DNA of 64,000 bases from Haloechinothrix halophila YIM 93223 (GTDB lineage: Bacteria > Actinomycetota > Actinomycetes > Mycobacteriales > Pseudonocardiaceae), in contig NZ_KI632509.1 of the NCBI RefSeq assembly GCF_000504245.1, forward strand, positions 2,895,751 to 2,959,750. Reading direction: 5' to 3'. This document shows, piece by piece, positions 45,115 to 53,210 of this stretch. The notes under the pieces are model-generated. The model saw only the letters and a list, made by a program, of their open reading frames with translations, was not told the origin of the DNA and did not search any database. How positions within the stretch are numbered: position 1 is the first letter of the stretch; each line of letters opens with the position of its first letter. Made by a program: the position numbers and the translations under genes.

Positions 45115-45666
45115 ATGCCACTAGTGACCGAGCTACACGCCCAGGCCGGGCTCTGGACCCAACACGCCTGGCGTATTCCCGCGCTGTACCTGGAGGGCGA
45201 GGCACCCGACCGGTCGCACGACACGATGGTCAGCGATGCACTGCTGGCGGTCGTTCGCGCGCGAGGACTGCCGCTGACAACGGACCCCGACTATCTCCCG
45301 TTGCGCCCCGTCACGGGCTGGCGGATGCACGTGGACGACATGGGCGCGATCACACTGGACTGGCCACACTTCACTCCCCTGCTCGAGTCGGCACCAGTCG
45401 AATCGCCGGACGGCTGGCAGGAGGCGGCCGCCGCTACCGGCATTGTCGTGGTGTTCGCTGGGCATGGTCTTGGCTTGCACGAACCACACACTGACGGCAA
45501 CGGGCATGCCTTCACGCAACTGTGGGACGCCGCCGCGGCGGGCGCACTCGCTGGTGGCGCGGTCGTGGTGGCCGGTCACGAGACTCGGGCGGCCGAACTC
45601 GACAGAACCCTCGCCCGCCCCCAGCGCCGCGTCAACCATCATGACCACCCGTCGGGTCACCGCTAG
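45115..45666 (+). CDS. Hypothetical protein (183 aa)
   Basis: No family recognised. It has no signal peptide. The middle has T-G-W-R-M-H-V-D-D-M-G-A and a hydrophobic Gly-rich run near 120-155 containing several His (G-H-G-L-G-L-H-E-P-H-T-D-G-N-G-H), which might bind metal. The RBS is GAAAGGCG. A TGTCT-N6-TGACA site upstream may place it in the Crp/Fnr regulon. Confidence 0.6.
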   Translation: MPLVTELHAQAGLWTQHAWRIPALYLEGEAPDRSHDTMVSDALLAVVRARGLPLTTDPDYLPLRPVTGWRMHVDDMGAITLDWPHFTPLLESAPVESPDGWQEAAAATGIVVVFAGHGLGLHEPHTDGNGHAFTQLWDAAAAGALAGGAVVVAGHETRAAELDRTLARPQRRVNHHDHPSGHR

Positions 45667-45703
45667 TGGCACCCGCGCCAGTCCCACCCCGGATTCGCCG
45701 ACG

Positions 45704-45982
45704 TCAGGCACCAGGATCCTGGTTCGGCCGTAGCAGGTCTTTCCAGAAGTTTCGGATCTGCCGCACGACCTCATGGGGCGGACGCTCGTGACGGGCCACC
45801 GACTCCTTGATGGCGGCGTAGGTCTCGTATTCCAGACCGCACCGCCGGCAGTCCTCAAGATGGTCCGCCACCTCCTCGGCGATGCGACTGTCCGTCTCAT
45901 CATCGAGATAGGCCTGGATGACCCGCATTACCTGCCAGCACTGGAAGACGTCCGCTGGGCTCCGATGCTCCGCGCCACTCAT
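45704..45982 (-). CDS. Anti-sigma factor with zinc-binding HxxxC-xx-C motif
   Basis: A 92-aa protein of the ZAS/RsrA-like type: Y-L-D-D-E-T-D then H-L-E-D-C-R-R-C, the zinc-binding motif of redox-sensing anti-sigma factors. The ATG overlaps the stop of the ECF sigma gene. It should hold that sigma factor inactive and release it on thiol oxidation or similar stress. Confidence 0.85.
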   Translation of the reverse strand: MSGAEHRSPADVFQCWQVMRVIQAYLDDETDSRIAEEVADHLEDCRRCGLEYETYAAIKESVARHERPPHEVVRQIRNFWKDLLRPNQDPGA

Positions 45983-46581
45983 GCCTCATCCGATCTCACG
46001 TCGACGCCAACGTCGCGGAGGTGTTTACGGATCCGCTTGCGCGCCCGATGCAATCTGCTCATCACTGTCCCTACCGGAACTCCCAGAGCCTCCGACGCCT
46101 CGCCATAACTGAACCCTTCGATGTCAACCAAGGCCATCACCTCGCGAAAACGATTCGGGAGCTGGTGAAACGCGGTTTCGACCTCACTATCGAGCCGCCG
46201 GTCGACGACTTCATGCTCCGGACCTTCTCTAGCGTGCCGCCCGTCATCGAGCTGTTCAATGTCGTGGTCACGGCTGCCGATCAGCTCCGGGTGCCGTTTC
46301 CGGTGCCGGTTGCGCTCTACGTTGCGCAGGATCGTCAACAGCCAGGCACGCGGATACCGCCCATCGAACTGCTCGATGGACCGGAACGCACGGACCAAGG
46401 TGTCCTGCACCAGGTCCTCGGCATCCGCGGCTTGGCCTGTCAGTGAGCGCGCGACCCGATAAAGGACCTCGATCTCAGGGAGCACGTGCTCGGCGAAAGC
46501 CGCGTGCTGCTCGCGCGTCTTCGCCACCGGAACGTCCACGACACTGGCAACCCCATGGGACGTGGGAGCATTCCCGAACAT
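45979..46581 (-). CDS. ECF-type RNA polymerase sigma factor
   Basis: A 200-aa sigma-70 family member with regions 2 (D-A-E-D-L-V-Q-D-T-L-V-R-A-F-R) and 4 (L-V-D-I-E-G-F-S-Y-G-E-A-S-E-A-L-G-V-P-V-G-T-V-M-S-R-L-H-R-A-R), as in SigE/SigR/SigH-like factors. The ATG at 46581 was taken as start; the true one may be a few codons further in. It is co-transcribed with the zinc anti-sigma gene, a SigR-RsrA-like module. Confidence 0.9.
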   Translation of the reverse strand: MFGNAPTSHGVASVVDVPVAKTREQHAAFAEHVLPEIEVLYRVARSLTGQAADAEDLVQDTLVRAFRSIEQFDGRYPRAWLLTILRNVERNRHRKRHPELIGSRDHDIEQLDDGRHAREGPEHEVVDRRLDSEVETAFHQLPNRFREVMALVDIEGFSYGEASEALGVPVGTVMSRLHRARKRIRKHLRDVGVDVRSDEA

Positions 46582-46631
46582 GTACCACGAAAGCGTGGAA
46601 TGACAGACGCACCACAGCGGGTTACCTAGCC

Positions 46632-46805
46632 ATGATCGGGCAGCACGCGAGTAACCATCGGATCGTCGAAGCGTACGTCGACGGCCAGCTGCCACGCCCA
46701 GCACGGTGGGTGATCGCGACCCACCTGTTGTTTTGCGCTGGCTGCAAGCACCACGCCGCGGTGATCCGCGCGATCAAGCGGTCGTTGCGCTCACGAGTCT
46801 CCTGA
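46632..46805 (+). CDS. Small zinc-finger protein (zf-HC2-like)
   Basis: A 57-aa protein: V-E-A-Y-V-D-G-Q-L then H-L-L-F-C-A-G-C, the same H-xxx-C-xx-C pattern as anti-sigma factors. It is divergent from the ECF sigma gene. It is too short for a membrane segment. It is possibly a second anti-sigma-like partner, or a truncated relative. Confidence 0.55.
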   Translation: MIGQHASNHRIVEAYVDGQLPRPARWVIATHLLFCAGCKHHAAVIRAIKRSLRSRVS

Positions 46806-46860
46806 GTGTGTTCCGCATACGATCTCGTTCCGCCGAGCGAGGCGGGACCAACCGCCGTGG

Positions 46861-47382
46861 CTACGGGAGACTGATTTGCGGCACGCCCACCACTAGGGTG
46901 AGAACGTAGTCAGCGGGTGTGTGACTACCGGGTTCACCGCCGGTCTCGGCGCGCAGGCAGACCGCCGCTATGCCGACACCGTCCACGCGGTAGTCGAACA
47001 CCGCGATCCGCGAGCTTTCCGGCATCCTGCCCTCGTTCGGCAGGCTGGTTCGCCCGGTCAGTTCGACGTCGGCACGCAACGGCACCAGCCAGGTCGGCAC
47101 CAGGTCGGCGACCGGGCTCGGCTGGCAGTGGCCGCCACGCTCGGGAACCCAGCGCACCGGGTCACTGGGTAGCTGCACCTGCAGATGCGCGCCGGATGGC
47201 ACCGTCTGCGGTGTCCACGTGTCGTTCCACCAGTACAGGTTGTCGCGATGCTGCTGGGTGAAGATGTAGGCGTGACCCGCATCGAGGGGCTGGCCAGGCA
47301 GCTGGTCAGACGCGGTCGCCGAGGTCGTGGTGAACAGTGCCGCGATCATGACACCAGCGGCGAGGCTTCGGGCGGCGCGCAT
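46861..47382 (-). CDS. Secreted hypothetical protein downstream of a multicopper oxidase
   Basis: A 173-aa protein with a signal peptide (M-R-A-A-R-S-L-A-A-G-V-M-I-A-A-L, cleavage near A-T-A-S). Mature part carries H-A-Y-I-F-T-Q-Q-H-R-D-N-L-Y-W-W, and two Cys. It starts 1 bp after the multicopper oxidase stop, so it is translationally coupled. It may be a partner or chaperone of the oxidase (inference). Confidence 0.7.
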   Translation of the reverse strand: MRAARSLAAGVMIAALFTTTSATASDQLPGQPLDAGHAYIFTQQHRDNLYWWNDTWTPQTVPSGAHLQVQLPSDPVRWVPERGGHCQPSPVADLVPTWLVPLRADVELTGRTSLPNEGRMPESSRIAVFDYRVDGVGIAAVCLRAETGGEPGSHTPADYVLTLVVGVPQISLP

Positions 47383-47383
47383 C

Positions 47384-49024
47384 TCAGCTCACCTCCCCAG
47401 GTGGCGAGATGAGCACATTGCCCATCATCCCGTTGTCCTCGTGCGGCAGGATGTGGCAGTGATACACGGTCTTGCCGGTGATGTCGGGCCGGAAATAGGT
47501 CCGGATGGTGACCTCCCCCTTCGGCGGCAACCGGAAGACGTCCCACCAGATCGACGGATCAGTATCCCACGAGGTGTCGCCCGGTGGGATTCCCTTGACG
47601 TCGGTCACTTGGAACGGATTGACGTGGATGTGGAACGGGTGCTGGAAGACGTCGTCATTGACAAGCCGCCACTCCTCCACCGTTCCGGCCTCGACCGTCT
47701 GGTCGATCCGGTGATGGTCGTAGAGCTTGCCGTCGATGAAGAACCGCACCCCGATGCCGTCGCTTCCGGTGATGTCACCACTGAAGACGAGGGTGCGACG
47801 GCGAGCCACCGGTCGATCGGGCATGCGAGGCGGGGTGACCAAGGTCGTCGGTATCTGGCCGGGTGCCGGTGGCCCGGTGACGACCAGCGTGCCCAGCTGC
47901 ACCGTCGGCCGCGCGCCTCCCGGATGGCCTTGGTCGTACTCGCGCGCGAAGATCGGGTAGCGCCCCGGCCGTTGCCCCGCTCGCACCACGAACTCCACGC
48001 GGTTGCCCGCGCTGAGCATCGTGGCCGGGACACGCCTGGTGCGCGCCAGCGGAACGCCGTCCACACCGACCTGATGCAGCGGGTGGCCGTCAACGTGCAG
48101 CCAGATCGCCCGGTGCGGGGACGCGTTGAGCATCCGCCAGCGCTGGGTCTCACCGGGTCGCATGCGCACCTCAGGCAGTAGCTGCCCGTTCAGCGTGAAC
48201 GTCGTCGTTGTCGGCACCGCTGGAATGGAGGAGAACGGCACTGGGCCTCCCGTCGGCACCACGAGTGCCGTGGGAACCTCGCCGTTCTCGTCGAGCCACA
48301 GTTCGTTGATCACGATGGTCCGCTCGCGCATCTCGGCCAGCTCGGGAACCTCGTCGATGTCGCCTTCGACGATCAACGGCCCCGACAGACCCGCCCAGCC
48401 CTGATGTGAGGTCGAACCGTGAAAGTGCGGGTGGTACCAGTGCAGCCCCGCAGGCTGGTCATCCGGAATGTCGTAGACATACTGATGCTGCCCGAGCGGA
48501 TCGATCCGCACGAACACGTTGTCCGCGTTGCCCTCTGGCGACACCTGGAGGCCGTGGGTATGGATGTTGGTGGCCAGCATCGTCTGCGGCAACGTCTCCC
48601 CCGCCGCCGCGACCTGCCCCGCGACATGCGGAGCGCATTCGACCGGGCCATGCGGCGGCCCGGTCGAACCGTCCTCACCCGGGTGCGACGCGCACATCGG
48701 CGGCAGCTTGTTCGCCGGGATACCCATCGGCCGCATCCGATTGCGCAACAGCAGCCGCACCTGATCACCAGGCCGGAACCGGAAGATCGGCCCCGGAAAC
48801 TCGCCGCTGTAGGTGTCGAGGGTGACCGGCCGATCCCCGACACGCATCGACCGCGCCACCATGTCCAGTTGCTCGTCGAGCACGCCGCCGCTGCTACGCA
48901 CCTCGGGCAGATCACGCAGCGGCTCCCCCGTCGCCGCGTCCGCGCGTACGTTCGCTGACTTCGGCAGCAGGAAGCCACCAGCCACGGCCAACCCCGTGCC
49001 TTTGAGCATGGTTCGTCGATCCAC
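47384..49024 (-). CDS. Multicopper oxidase (laccase-like, Tat-exported)
   Basis: About 546 aa with four copper motifs: N-I-H-T-H-G-L-Q, H-W-Y-H-P-H-F-H-G, H-P-F-H-I-H-V-N, and H-C-H-I-L-P-H-E-D-N-G-M-M-G (type 1 axial Met). The N-terminus has D-R-R-T-M-L-K-G followed by a hydrophobic run, a Tat signal. The GTG at 49024 was preferred; an in-frame ATG lies 57 bp upstream. It oxidises phenols or metals with O2 outside the membrane. The promoter carries the TGTCA-N6-TGACA palindrome. Confidence 0.9.
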   Translation of the reverse strand: MDRRTMLKGTGLAVAGGFLLPKSANVRADAATGEPLRDLPEVRSSGGVLDEQLDMVARSMRVGDRPVTLDTYSGEFPGPIFRFRPGDQVRLLLRNRMRPMGIPANKLPPMCASHPGEDGSTGPPHGPVECAPHVAGQVAAAGETLPQTMLATNIHTHGLQVSPEGNADNVFVRIDPLGQHQYVYDIPDDQPAGLHWYHPHFHGSTSHQGWAGLSGPLIVEGDIDEVPELAEMRERTIVINELWLDENGEVPTALVVPTGGPVPFSSIPAVPTTTTFTLNGQLLPEVRMRPGETQRWRMLNASPHRAIWLHVDGHPLHQVGVDGVPLARTRRVPATMLSAGNRVEFVVRAGQRPGRYPIFAREYDQGHPGGARPTVQLGTLVVTGPPAPGQIPTTLVTPPRMPDRPVARRRTLVFSGDITGSDGIGVRFFIDGKLYDHHRIDQTVEAGTVEEWRLVNDDVFQHPFHIHVNPFQVTDVKGIPPGDTSWDTDPSIWWDVFRLPPKGEVTIRTYFRPDITGKTVYHCHILPHEDNGMMGNVLISPPGEVS

Positions 49025-49148
49025 GATGTCGACTCCACTCCCCTGTTGAACCACCTGTCGAACTTGCCGACGTCTGCCCATGACAACCCGGTAGCGACCT
49101 ACCCGCAGTCATGACCGCGACAGCTTCACCGAAGCGAGTGAGCTGTGG

Positions 49149-49164
49149 TGTCATCCAGCTGACA
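49149..49164. promoter_or_regulatory. Palindrome TGTCA-N6-TGACA
   Basis: It lies between the divergent multicopper oxidase gene (125 bp) and the glutaredoxin-like remnant (71 bp). It has the same arms and spacing as the sites at 44302 and 53139. Confidence 0.6.
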
Positions 49165-49234
49165 GTCATGAGGGCGCAGGCCAGTCAGCGGTGTTGAGAT
49201 CGGAGTAAGTGTTCACGAGGAAAGGCTGATTGCG

Positions 49235-49366
49235 GTGGGGGCGACAGACGACCAGCCGGGGGCGAAGCCGACAGCCGTCGAGATCTACTGGCGGCCCGAG
49301 TGCCCCACATTACCAGAGTTACAACCAGCCGCATTTATGCAAGTGCGTGACTCAACCTTGCCTTGA
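49235..49366 (+). pseudogene. Glutaredoxin-like gene cut at its active site
   Basis: From GTG 49235, with GAGGAAAGG upstream, it reads V-E-I-Y-W-R-P-E-C-P, the start of a mycoredoxin/glutaredoxin up to its first active-site Cys. It then changes to unrelated AT-richer sequence and stops at 49366. The 3' half is not seen on the far side of the island. It marks the left junction of the foreign DNA near 49298. Confidence 0.62.
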
Positions 49367-49424
49367 CCAGTGCGAACGCCATAGCGTGAGTAGCGCTGTG
49401 CTCAGGGCAAGGGAGGAAGTCCGT

Positions 49425-49616
49425 ATGAAGGTTCGCAAGGTTGCGGGTACGTGCCACGACGGAACGTGTCCTACGGTCTACGTCACCGACACGGGAAGCG
49501 TCGTGGTCCAGGGCTACGCGGTGAGCCAGGCTGACGGACTGACGTTGGCGGACGGGGAGCAAGCTGTAGAAATCCCTGCTGATTTGCTCAGTAACGCACT
49601 GGAAGACATCCGCTAG
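49425..49616 (+). CDS. Small conserved protein of the DUF6879/XRE module
   Basis: A 63-aa protein: G-T-C-H-D-G-T-C-P-T-V-Y-V-T-D-T-G-S-V-V-V-Q-G near the N-terminus and D-G-E-Q-A-V-E-I-P near the C-terminus. Such short proteins commonly sit next to DUF6879 and XRE genes in actinomycetes. The GGGAGG RBS is good. Its TAG overlaps the GTG of the next gene. Function unknown. Confidence 0.75.
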   Translation: MKVRKVAGTCHDGTCPTVYVTDTGSVVVQGYAVSQADGLTLADGEQAVEIPADLLSNALEDIR

Positions 49617-50134
49617 TGCTGCTCGACCCCGAGACCTTCCGCATGCGTCTACGCGGCTTTGAGCGCTACGCCTGGCGTTGGGAATGCCAACCTGTCTACA
49701 ACTTCCCTGCGGAACTTGAACAGGTAGAACGATTCGTAGCGGGGGAGGAAAAGCCGGAAGGCTATAACTCCGCGTGGCTCGATAACGTGCGTAGCATTTC
49801 CGAATCGGGTCGGACGATTGGCCGCGTGCGGGCAGTACACCAACCCCTGACCGACTATGAGCACTGTCAACTCTCGTGGGTGGTTCCCGATAGCGTGCAA
49901 GCCGGGGAAGACATTAGAATACTAGACGTCAAAGGTCTAGGGCTTCCTGAGCAAGATTTTTGGCTGTTCGATGATTCGATCGTGGTACGGCTGAACTTCT
50001 CCGAAGACGGTTCGCTCATTAATATTGAGCAGTTAGAAGACGCAGAGCTATCTACCTACCTCGAATGGAAAGACACGGCCCTAAGAAACGCTGTGCCGTA
50101 CGCGGACTATGTTGCAAGAGCCCAACGGCCATAG
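49616..50134 (+). CDS. DUF6879 family protein
   Basis: A 172-aa protein with F-E-R-Y-A-W-R-W-E-C-Q-P-V-Y near the start and G-R-T-I-G-R-V-R-A-V-H-Q-P-L-T-D-Y in the middle, as in DUF6879. It overlaps its upstream gene (TAGTG) and the next XRE gene by 26 bp. Families of this kind pair with XRE-DUF5753 regulators. The role is unknown, though toxin-antitoxin-like or signalling roles have been considered. Confidence 0.8.
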   Translation: MLLDPETFRMRLRGFERYAWRWECQPVYNFPAELEQVERFVAGEEKPEGYNSAWLDNVRSISESGRTIGRVRAVHQPLTDYEHCQLSWVVPDSVQAGEDIRILDVKGLGLPEQDFWLFDDSIVVRLNFSEDGSLINIEQLEDAELSTYLEWKDTALRNAVPYADYVARAQRP

Positions 50135-50939
50135 AAGGCGAAACCTCGCGGTAGCTCTGAGAGACCTTCGTAACGCCTCTGGTCTCTCGAGGGAACGGTT
50201 AGCCGCCAAGGCTCAACTCAGCCAGTCGAAAATATCGAGAGTCGAGACCGGACGGACCATTCCGACCGTTGCCGACACTGAACGAATTCTTAGGGCTCTT
50301 GAAGTGCCGAAGAGTGTAGCAACCGAGTTGCTGAGTCTCGCCCGTGCGGCGAACGTTGACTATGCGTCATGGCGTTCAGTAGCGAGACTCGGAATTTGGC
50401 ACAAACAGAATGAGCTAAAGTCGCTCGCCAACGATTCCGCATACGTTCGGCAATTTCTGCCTGCTATCCCGTCAGGGCTGTTGCAGACTCCAGAATACGC
50501 CCGCGAGACCTTCACACCTGCGGTGGACGGGCGACCGGCGAGAGACGTAGACAGAGCCGTACAGGCCCGTATGGATTCGCAAGAATGCCTAGACGACGAA
50601 TCTCGCCGCTTTTCGTTTATCCTGACTGAGCAAGCCTTGGACTGGCGACAAGCGCCACAAGAGGTCATGGCCAGTCAGCGTGAACGCCTCGTAGAAGTGT
50701 CGAGCCGATCGAATGTAGACCTAGCCGTATTGCCGATTGATGCGGTTGTTAAGGTGCCCGCCCTTAACGTGTTCGTCGTCTATGATGACAGGCTAGTGAT
50801 CGTGGAGACGTTCTCCGGTGAAATGGCCTTGAGAGACCCTAGGGACGTTTCCTATCACCTGAACCTATTCGACTACTTCTACGACCTTTCTCTGCACGGC
50901 GACGATGCACGGACGCGAATAATGCAAGTTCGCGACTAA
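50109..50939 (+). CDS. XRE family regulator with DUF5753
   Basis: A 276-aa protein: HTH_31/XRE domain at residues 14-68 (L-R-D-L-R-N-A-S-G-L-S-R-E-R-L-A, Q-S-K-I-S-R-V-E-T-G), then DUF5753 with Y-A-R-E-T-F and F-I-L-T-E-Q-A-L. This actinobacterial class often acts with small DUF397-type partners. AT-rich codon use marks it as part of the island. Confidence 0.88.
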   Translation: MLQEPNGHRRRNLAVALRDLRNASGLSRERLAAKAQLSQSKISRVETGRTIPTVADTERILRALEVPKSVATELLSLARAANVDYASWRSVARLGIWHKQNELKSLANDSAYVRQFLPAIPSGLLQTPEYARETFTPAVDGRPARDVDRAVQARMDSQECLDDESRRFSFILTEQALDWRQAPQEVMASQRERLVEVSSRSNVDLAVLPIDAVVKVPALNVFVVYDDRLVIVETFSGEMALRDPRDVSYHLNLFDYFYDLSLHGDDARTRIMQVRD

Positions 50940-50979
50940 AACTAGCTAGCCTAATCGGATACGCCGTAACGTAGTGCGT

Positions 50980-51312
50980 ATGGCGTTCTTGAACCTACCG
51001 CCTGACGTACGTGAGGAAGTGTTCACGTATCGGAACGGAAAGAAGCAGGTCATTTACAAGGTTCCCTACCGGAGCGACGGACCTGTTGTGAGAGTAGAAG
51101 GTGGTAGACGCGTTCTCTACTACGAATACGCTTCGTACGTGTTCCGTTGGCCAGAGGGGGCGGGGCAGTTCGATATAAGCCACGGCTCTATCAAAGGGGC
51201 TCGAATGCCGCTCTGGGGCAACATCACCATTACGAAAGTGTGGGGTCCAGAGTCCTTAAGGGCGTTCGGTCAGGAATGGGCGCACCAAGAGTTTAAGAAG
51301 CACGGGGGATAA
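50980..51312 (+). CDS. Hypothetical island protein (110 aa)
   Basis: A soluble protein, basic and aromatic-rich (Y-R-N-G-K-K-Q-V-I-Y-K-V-P-Y). No family recognised. An in-frame GTG two codons upstream is an alternative start. It is followed by the 81-aa gene after 4 bp. Confidence 0.55.
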   Translation: MAFLNLPPDVREEVFTYRNGKKQVIYKVPYRSDGPVVRVEGGRRVLYYEYASYVFRWPEGAGQFDISHGSIKGARMPLWGNITITKVWGPESLRAFGQEWAHQEFKKHGG

Positions 51313-51316
51313 CGAG

Positions 51317-51562
51317 ATGGAAAATTTATCCACGGCCCTTGAGAAGGACCGTGACCTGTTGGCGAACGTAGCTCAACACTCACCGCATGTAGCGGGAAGC
51401 GTGCTCAGTTTGTGTAATGCGTTAGAAGACGCTGACGAACTTCCCCCGCCTGAATTGCTAGAAGAGTTTGGGCGATATGTTGAGGGGCTGGGTCGTCTTA
51501 TTTCCTGCCTGGCGAACAAAGCTGAACCGGCCGGAACACCCTGTCAGAGTCCCGCCGAATGA
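51317..51562 (+). CDS. Hypothetical island protein (81 aa)
   Basis: A small acidic helical protein (E-D-A-D-E-L-P-P-P-E-L-L-E-E-F-G). No family recognised. It is the last gene of the island and probably co-transcribed with the 110-aa gene. Confidence 0.5.
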   Translation: MENLSTALEKDRDLLANVAQHSPHVAGSVLSLCNALEDADELPPPELLEEFGRYVEGLGRLISCLANKAEPAGTPCQSPAE

Positions 51563-51594
51563 CACTGTCAGCATCTTGACATGATCAACCGACG

Positions 51595-52506
51595 TCAGCC
51601 CGTCCTAGCCACCCGTGTGTGGGCGTGCACGGTGTGCCGCATCAGCTCCGGTACGGCTTTGACCTCGCCCCGGCTACGGTGATCGAGAAACGATCGGCTC
51701 TGTTCCCTGCTTCGTTCGATCATCTCGCCGGCATGCGAGAAGTCAACAGGTGAGGTCCGCAGCGGACAGAGTGGCGGCAACACGACGAGTTCGACGCCGT
51801 CCGGCACGAGCCGGATGTCGTGCACCAGCCGCTGCTGGATCAACACCGTCAACGCCTGGGTGATCAGGCCGACGGCGCTGCGAGGCACGCTATCGAGCGC
51901 GCAGGGATGGCCCGTCGGCAGGACATAGATACGCGACGCACCGAGCTCGACCGCGTGCGACAGCGGGGTGTTGTTGGTGACGCCGCCATCGACAAGCTCC
52001 CGGTCGCCCCAGTGCACCGGCGGCAACACCCCAGGCAACGCGGCGCTCGCCAGGATCGCGTCCGCTGCGGGTCCTTCCGACAACCGCGCCTCGGCACCGC
52101 TCAACACGTCAGTCGCGATGACGTGCAGTGGAATCGGCGAGCGTTCGAGCAGGTCGAACTGCAGCCATCGGTCGAGCAGGCCGCGCACACCATGCGGACT
52201 GGCCACATGGTTGCGCTTGCCTAGCACGGTGAGCAGCGAACCCCACGAACCTGTCACCGGGAGCACCGTCTTCGTCCGCAAGCCTCGCCAGACCTCGGCC
52301 AACTCGTGCGCCGTCTCGGCGGTCGCCGGACGGGAGGCGATGAACCCGCCGTTGAACGCCCCGACGGACGCCGCGACGATCAGGTCCGGTGCGATGCCCC
52401 GTTCGAACAGGGCATGGATCATGCCGACCTGCACCGCACCGATGCTGCCGCCACCGGAGAGCACGAACGCGACACGCCCGTCCGGCCGTTGTGCCGACTC
52501 AACCAT
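51595..52506 (-). CDS. Patatin-like phospholipase
   Basis: A 303-aa patatin domain: oxyanion motif S-G-G-G-S-I-G-A, nucleophile elbow A-A-S-V-G-A-F (first Gly of GxSxG is Ala), and catalytic Asp in V-D-G-G-V-T-N-N. It is a cytoplasmic lipid acyl hydrolase. It overlaps the upstream membrane protein gene by 8 bp. It belongs to an operon whose promoter holds TGTCA-N6-TGACA. Confidence 0.87.
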   Translation of the reverse strand: MVESAQRPDGRVAFVLSGGGSIGAVQVGMIHALFERGIAPDLIVAASVGAFNGGFIASRPATAETAHELAEVWRGLRTKTVLPVTGSWGSLLTVLGKRNHVASPHGVRGLLDRWLQFDLLERSPIPLHVIATDVLSGAEARLSEGPAADAILASAALPGVLPPVHWGDRELVDGGVTNNTPLSHAVELGASRIYVLPTGHPCALDSVPRSAVGLITQALTVLIQQRLVHDIRLVPDGVELVVLPPLCPLRTSPVDFSHAGEMIERSREQSRSFLDHRSRGEVKAVPELMRHTVHAHTRVARTG

Positions 52507-52951
52507 CTGTGCTCCTTCTCGGGTGTTCGATCTCGGCCGGGTCTTCGCCGTTGTTGGCCTCAGCGGTGCCGTTGGCGCGGTTGCCGCGAGCAGGCTTCCT
52601 GCCGTAGGCCACGGCGACTACCGCGCCGACTGCCGCCATCACGACCGTCTCGGTCCCTGCCGCCGGTGTGCCGACGAAGGTGGGACCGGCCAACGCGCCG
52701 AGCCAGGCCAGCACCGCCGTCACGGACAGCGCTAACCCGAGACCGGCGCTGGTGGCGACGATCAGCGATCGCGGAGACAACCGGTCCTCCGTCCGCATCC
52801 GCCTGCTCACCGGCAGCGCGGCGGCGAGAACAGTGGGTGCGAAGTGGTACGTGGTCGTGGGGTTGGCGACCGCGAGCGCGATCCAGCCCGCCCCTACGGC
52901 CACGGTGACCGGGACACCGGTCCACCACGGCGTAGGCGACCGTGCCGTCAC
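52499..52951 (-). CDS. Small membrane protein (150 aa)
   Basis: It has about four hydrophobic spans (G-W-I-A-L-A-V-A-N-P, A-G-L-G-L-A-L-S-V-T-A-V-L-A-W) and a hydrophilic C-terminal tail. It starts at GTG 52951, overlapping the stop of the preceding short gene by 4 bp. No family recognised. Confidence 0.65.
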   Translation of the reverse strand: MTARSPTPWWTGVPVTVAVGAGWIALAVANPTTTYHFAPTVLAAALPVSRRMRTEDRLSPRSLIVATSAGLGLALSVTAVLAWLGALAGPTFVGTPAAGTETVVMAAVGAVVAVAYGRKPARGNRANGTAEANNGEDPAEIEHPRRSTDG

Positions 52952-53070
52952 GCCCCAGGTCCTCGCGGTCGCGAGGGAACACCACGCGGCGGCCCTTCCG
53001 GCTCACCCTCGAGCCGGACCGTGCGCGGAGTCTCCGCGAGCACGACACCGTCGCATACCGCGCGCAGCAT
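52948..53070 (-). pseudogene. Truncated DUF427-like protein
   Basis: From ATG 53070, with AAGGTGGG upstream, it reads R-A-V-C-D-G-V-V-L-A-E-T-P-R-T-V-R-L-E-G, the opening of DUF427 proteins (about 95 aa). It then leaves the family and stops at residue 40; the conserved C-P-W-K-G part is missing. It may be translated, since downstream genes overlap it. Confidence 0.5.
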
Positions 53071-53138
53071 GGCGCCCACCTTCCTCGTTGGTGCTGACAT
53101 CAGTGAAACCACGAACGGGGCGTCGGCGGCGGTGCGAG

Positions 53139-53154
53139 TGTCATCGCGCTGACA
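53139..53154. promoter_or_regulatory. Palindrome TGTCA-N6-TGACA
   Basis: It lies in the divergent promoter between the patatin operon (start 53070) and the NnrE-like gene (start 53211, 56 bp). Arms and spacing equal those at 44302 and 49149. Confidence 0.6.
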
Positions 53155-53210
53155 CGATAGGTAGCAGGGAGCACCTGGTTCCGTTAGACAGCGGTAGCAG
53201 GAGGCTGCAC

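Larger units (their letters stand above)
49298..51562. mobile_element. AT-richer genomic island (DUF6879/XRE module)
   Basis: From about 49298 to 51562 the base composition drops, and codon use shifts to A/T-ending codons, unlike both flanks. It holds five plus-strand genes with no counterparts nearby and truncates a glutaredoxin gene at its left end. No integrase, transposase or direct repeats were seen. The exact ends are estimates. Confidence 0.6.

Noticed and set aside
51566-51581. TGTCA-N6-TGACA as a further Crp/Fnr site
   Set aside because: It matches, but it lies downstream of the patatin stop and after the last island gene, not in a promoter; it may be chance or a terminator stem.
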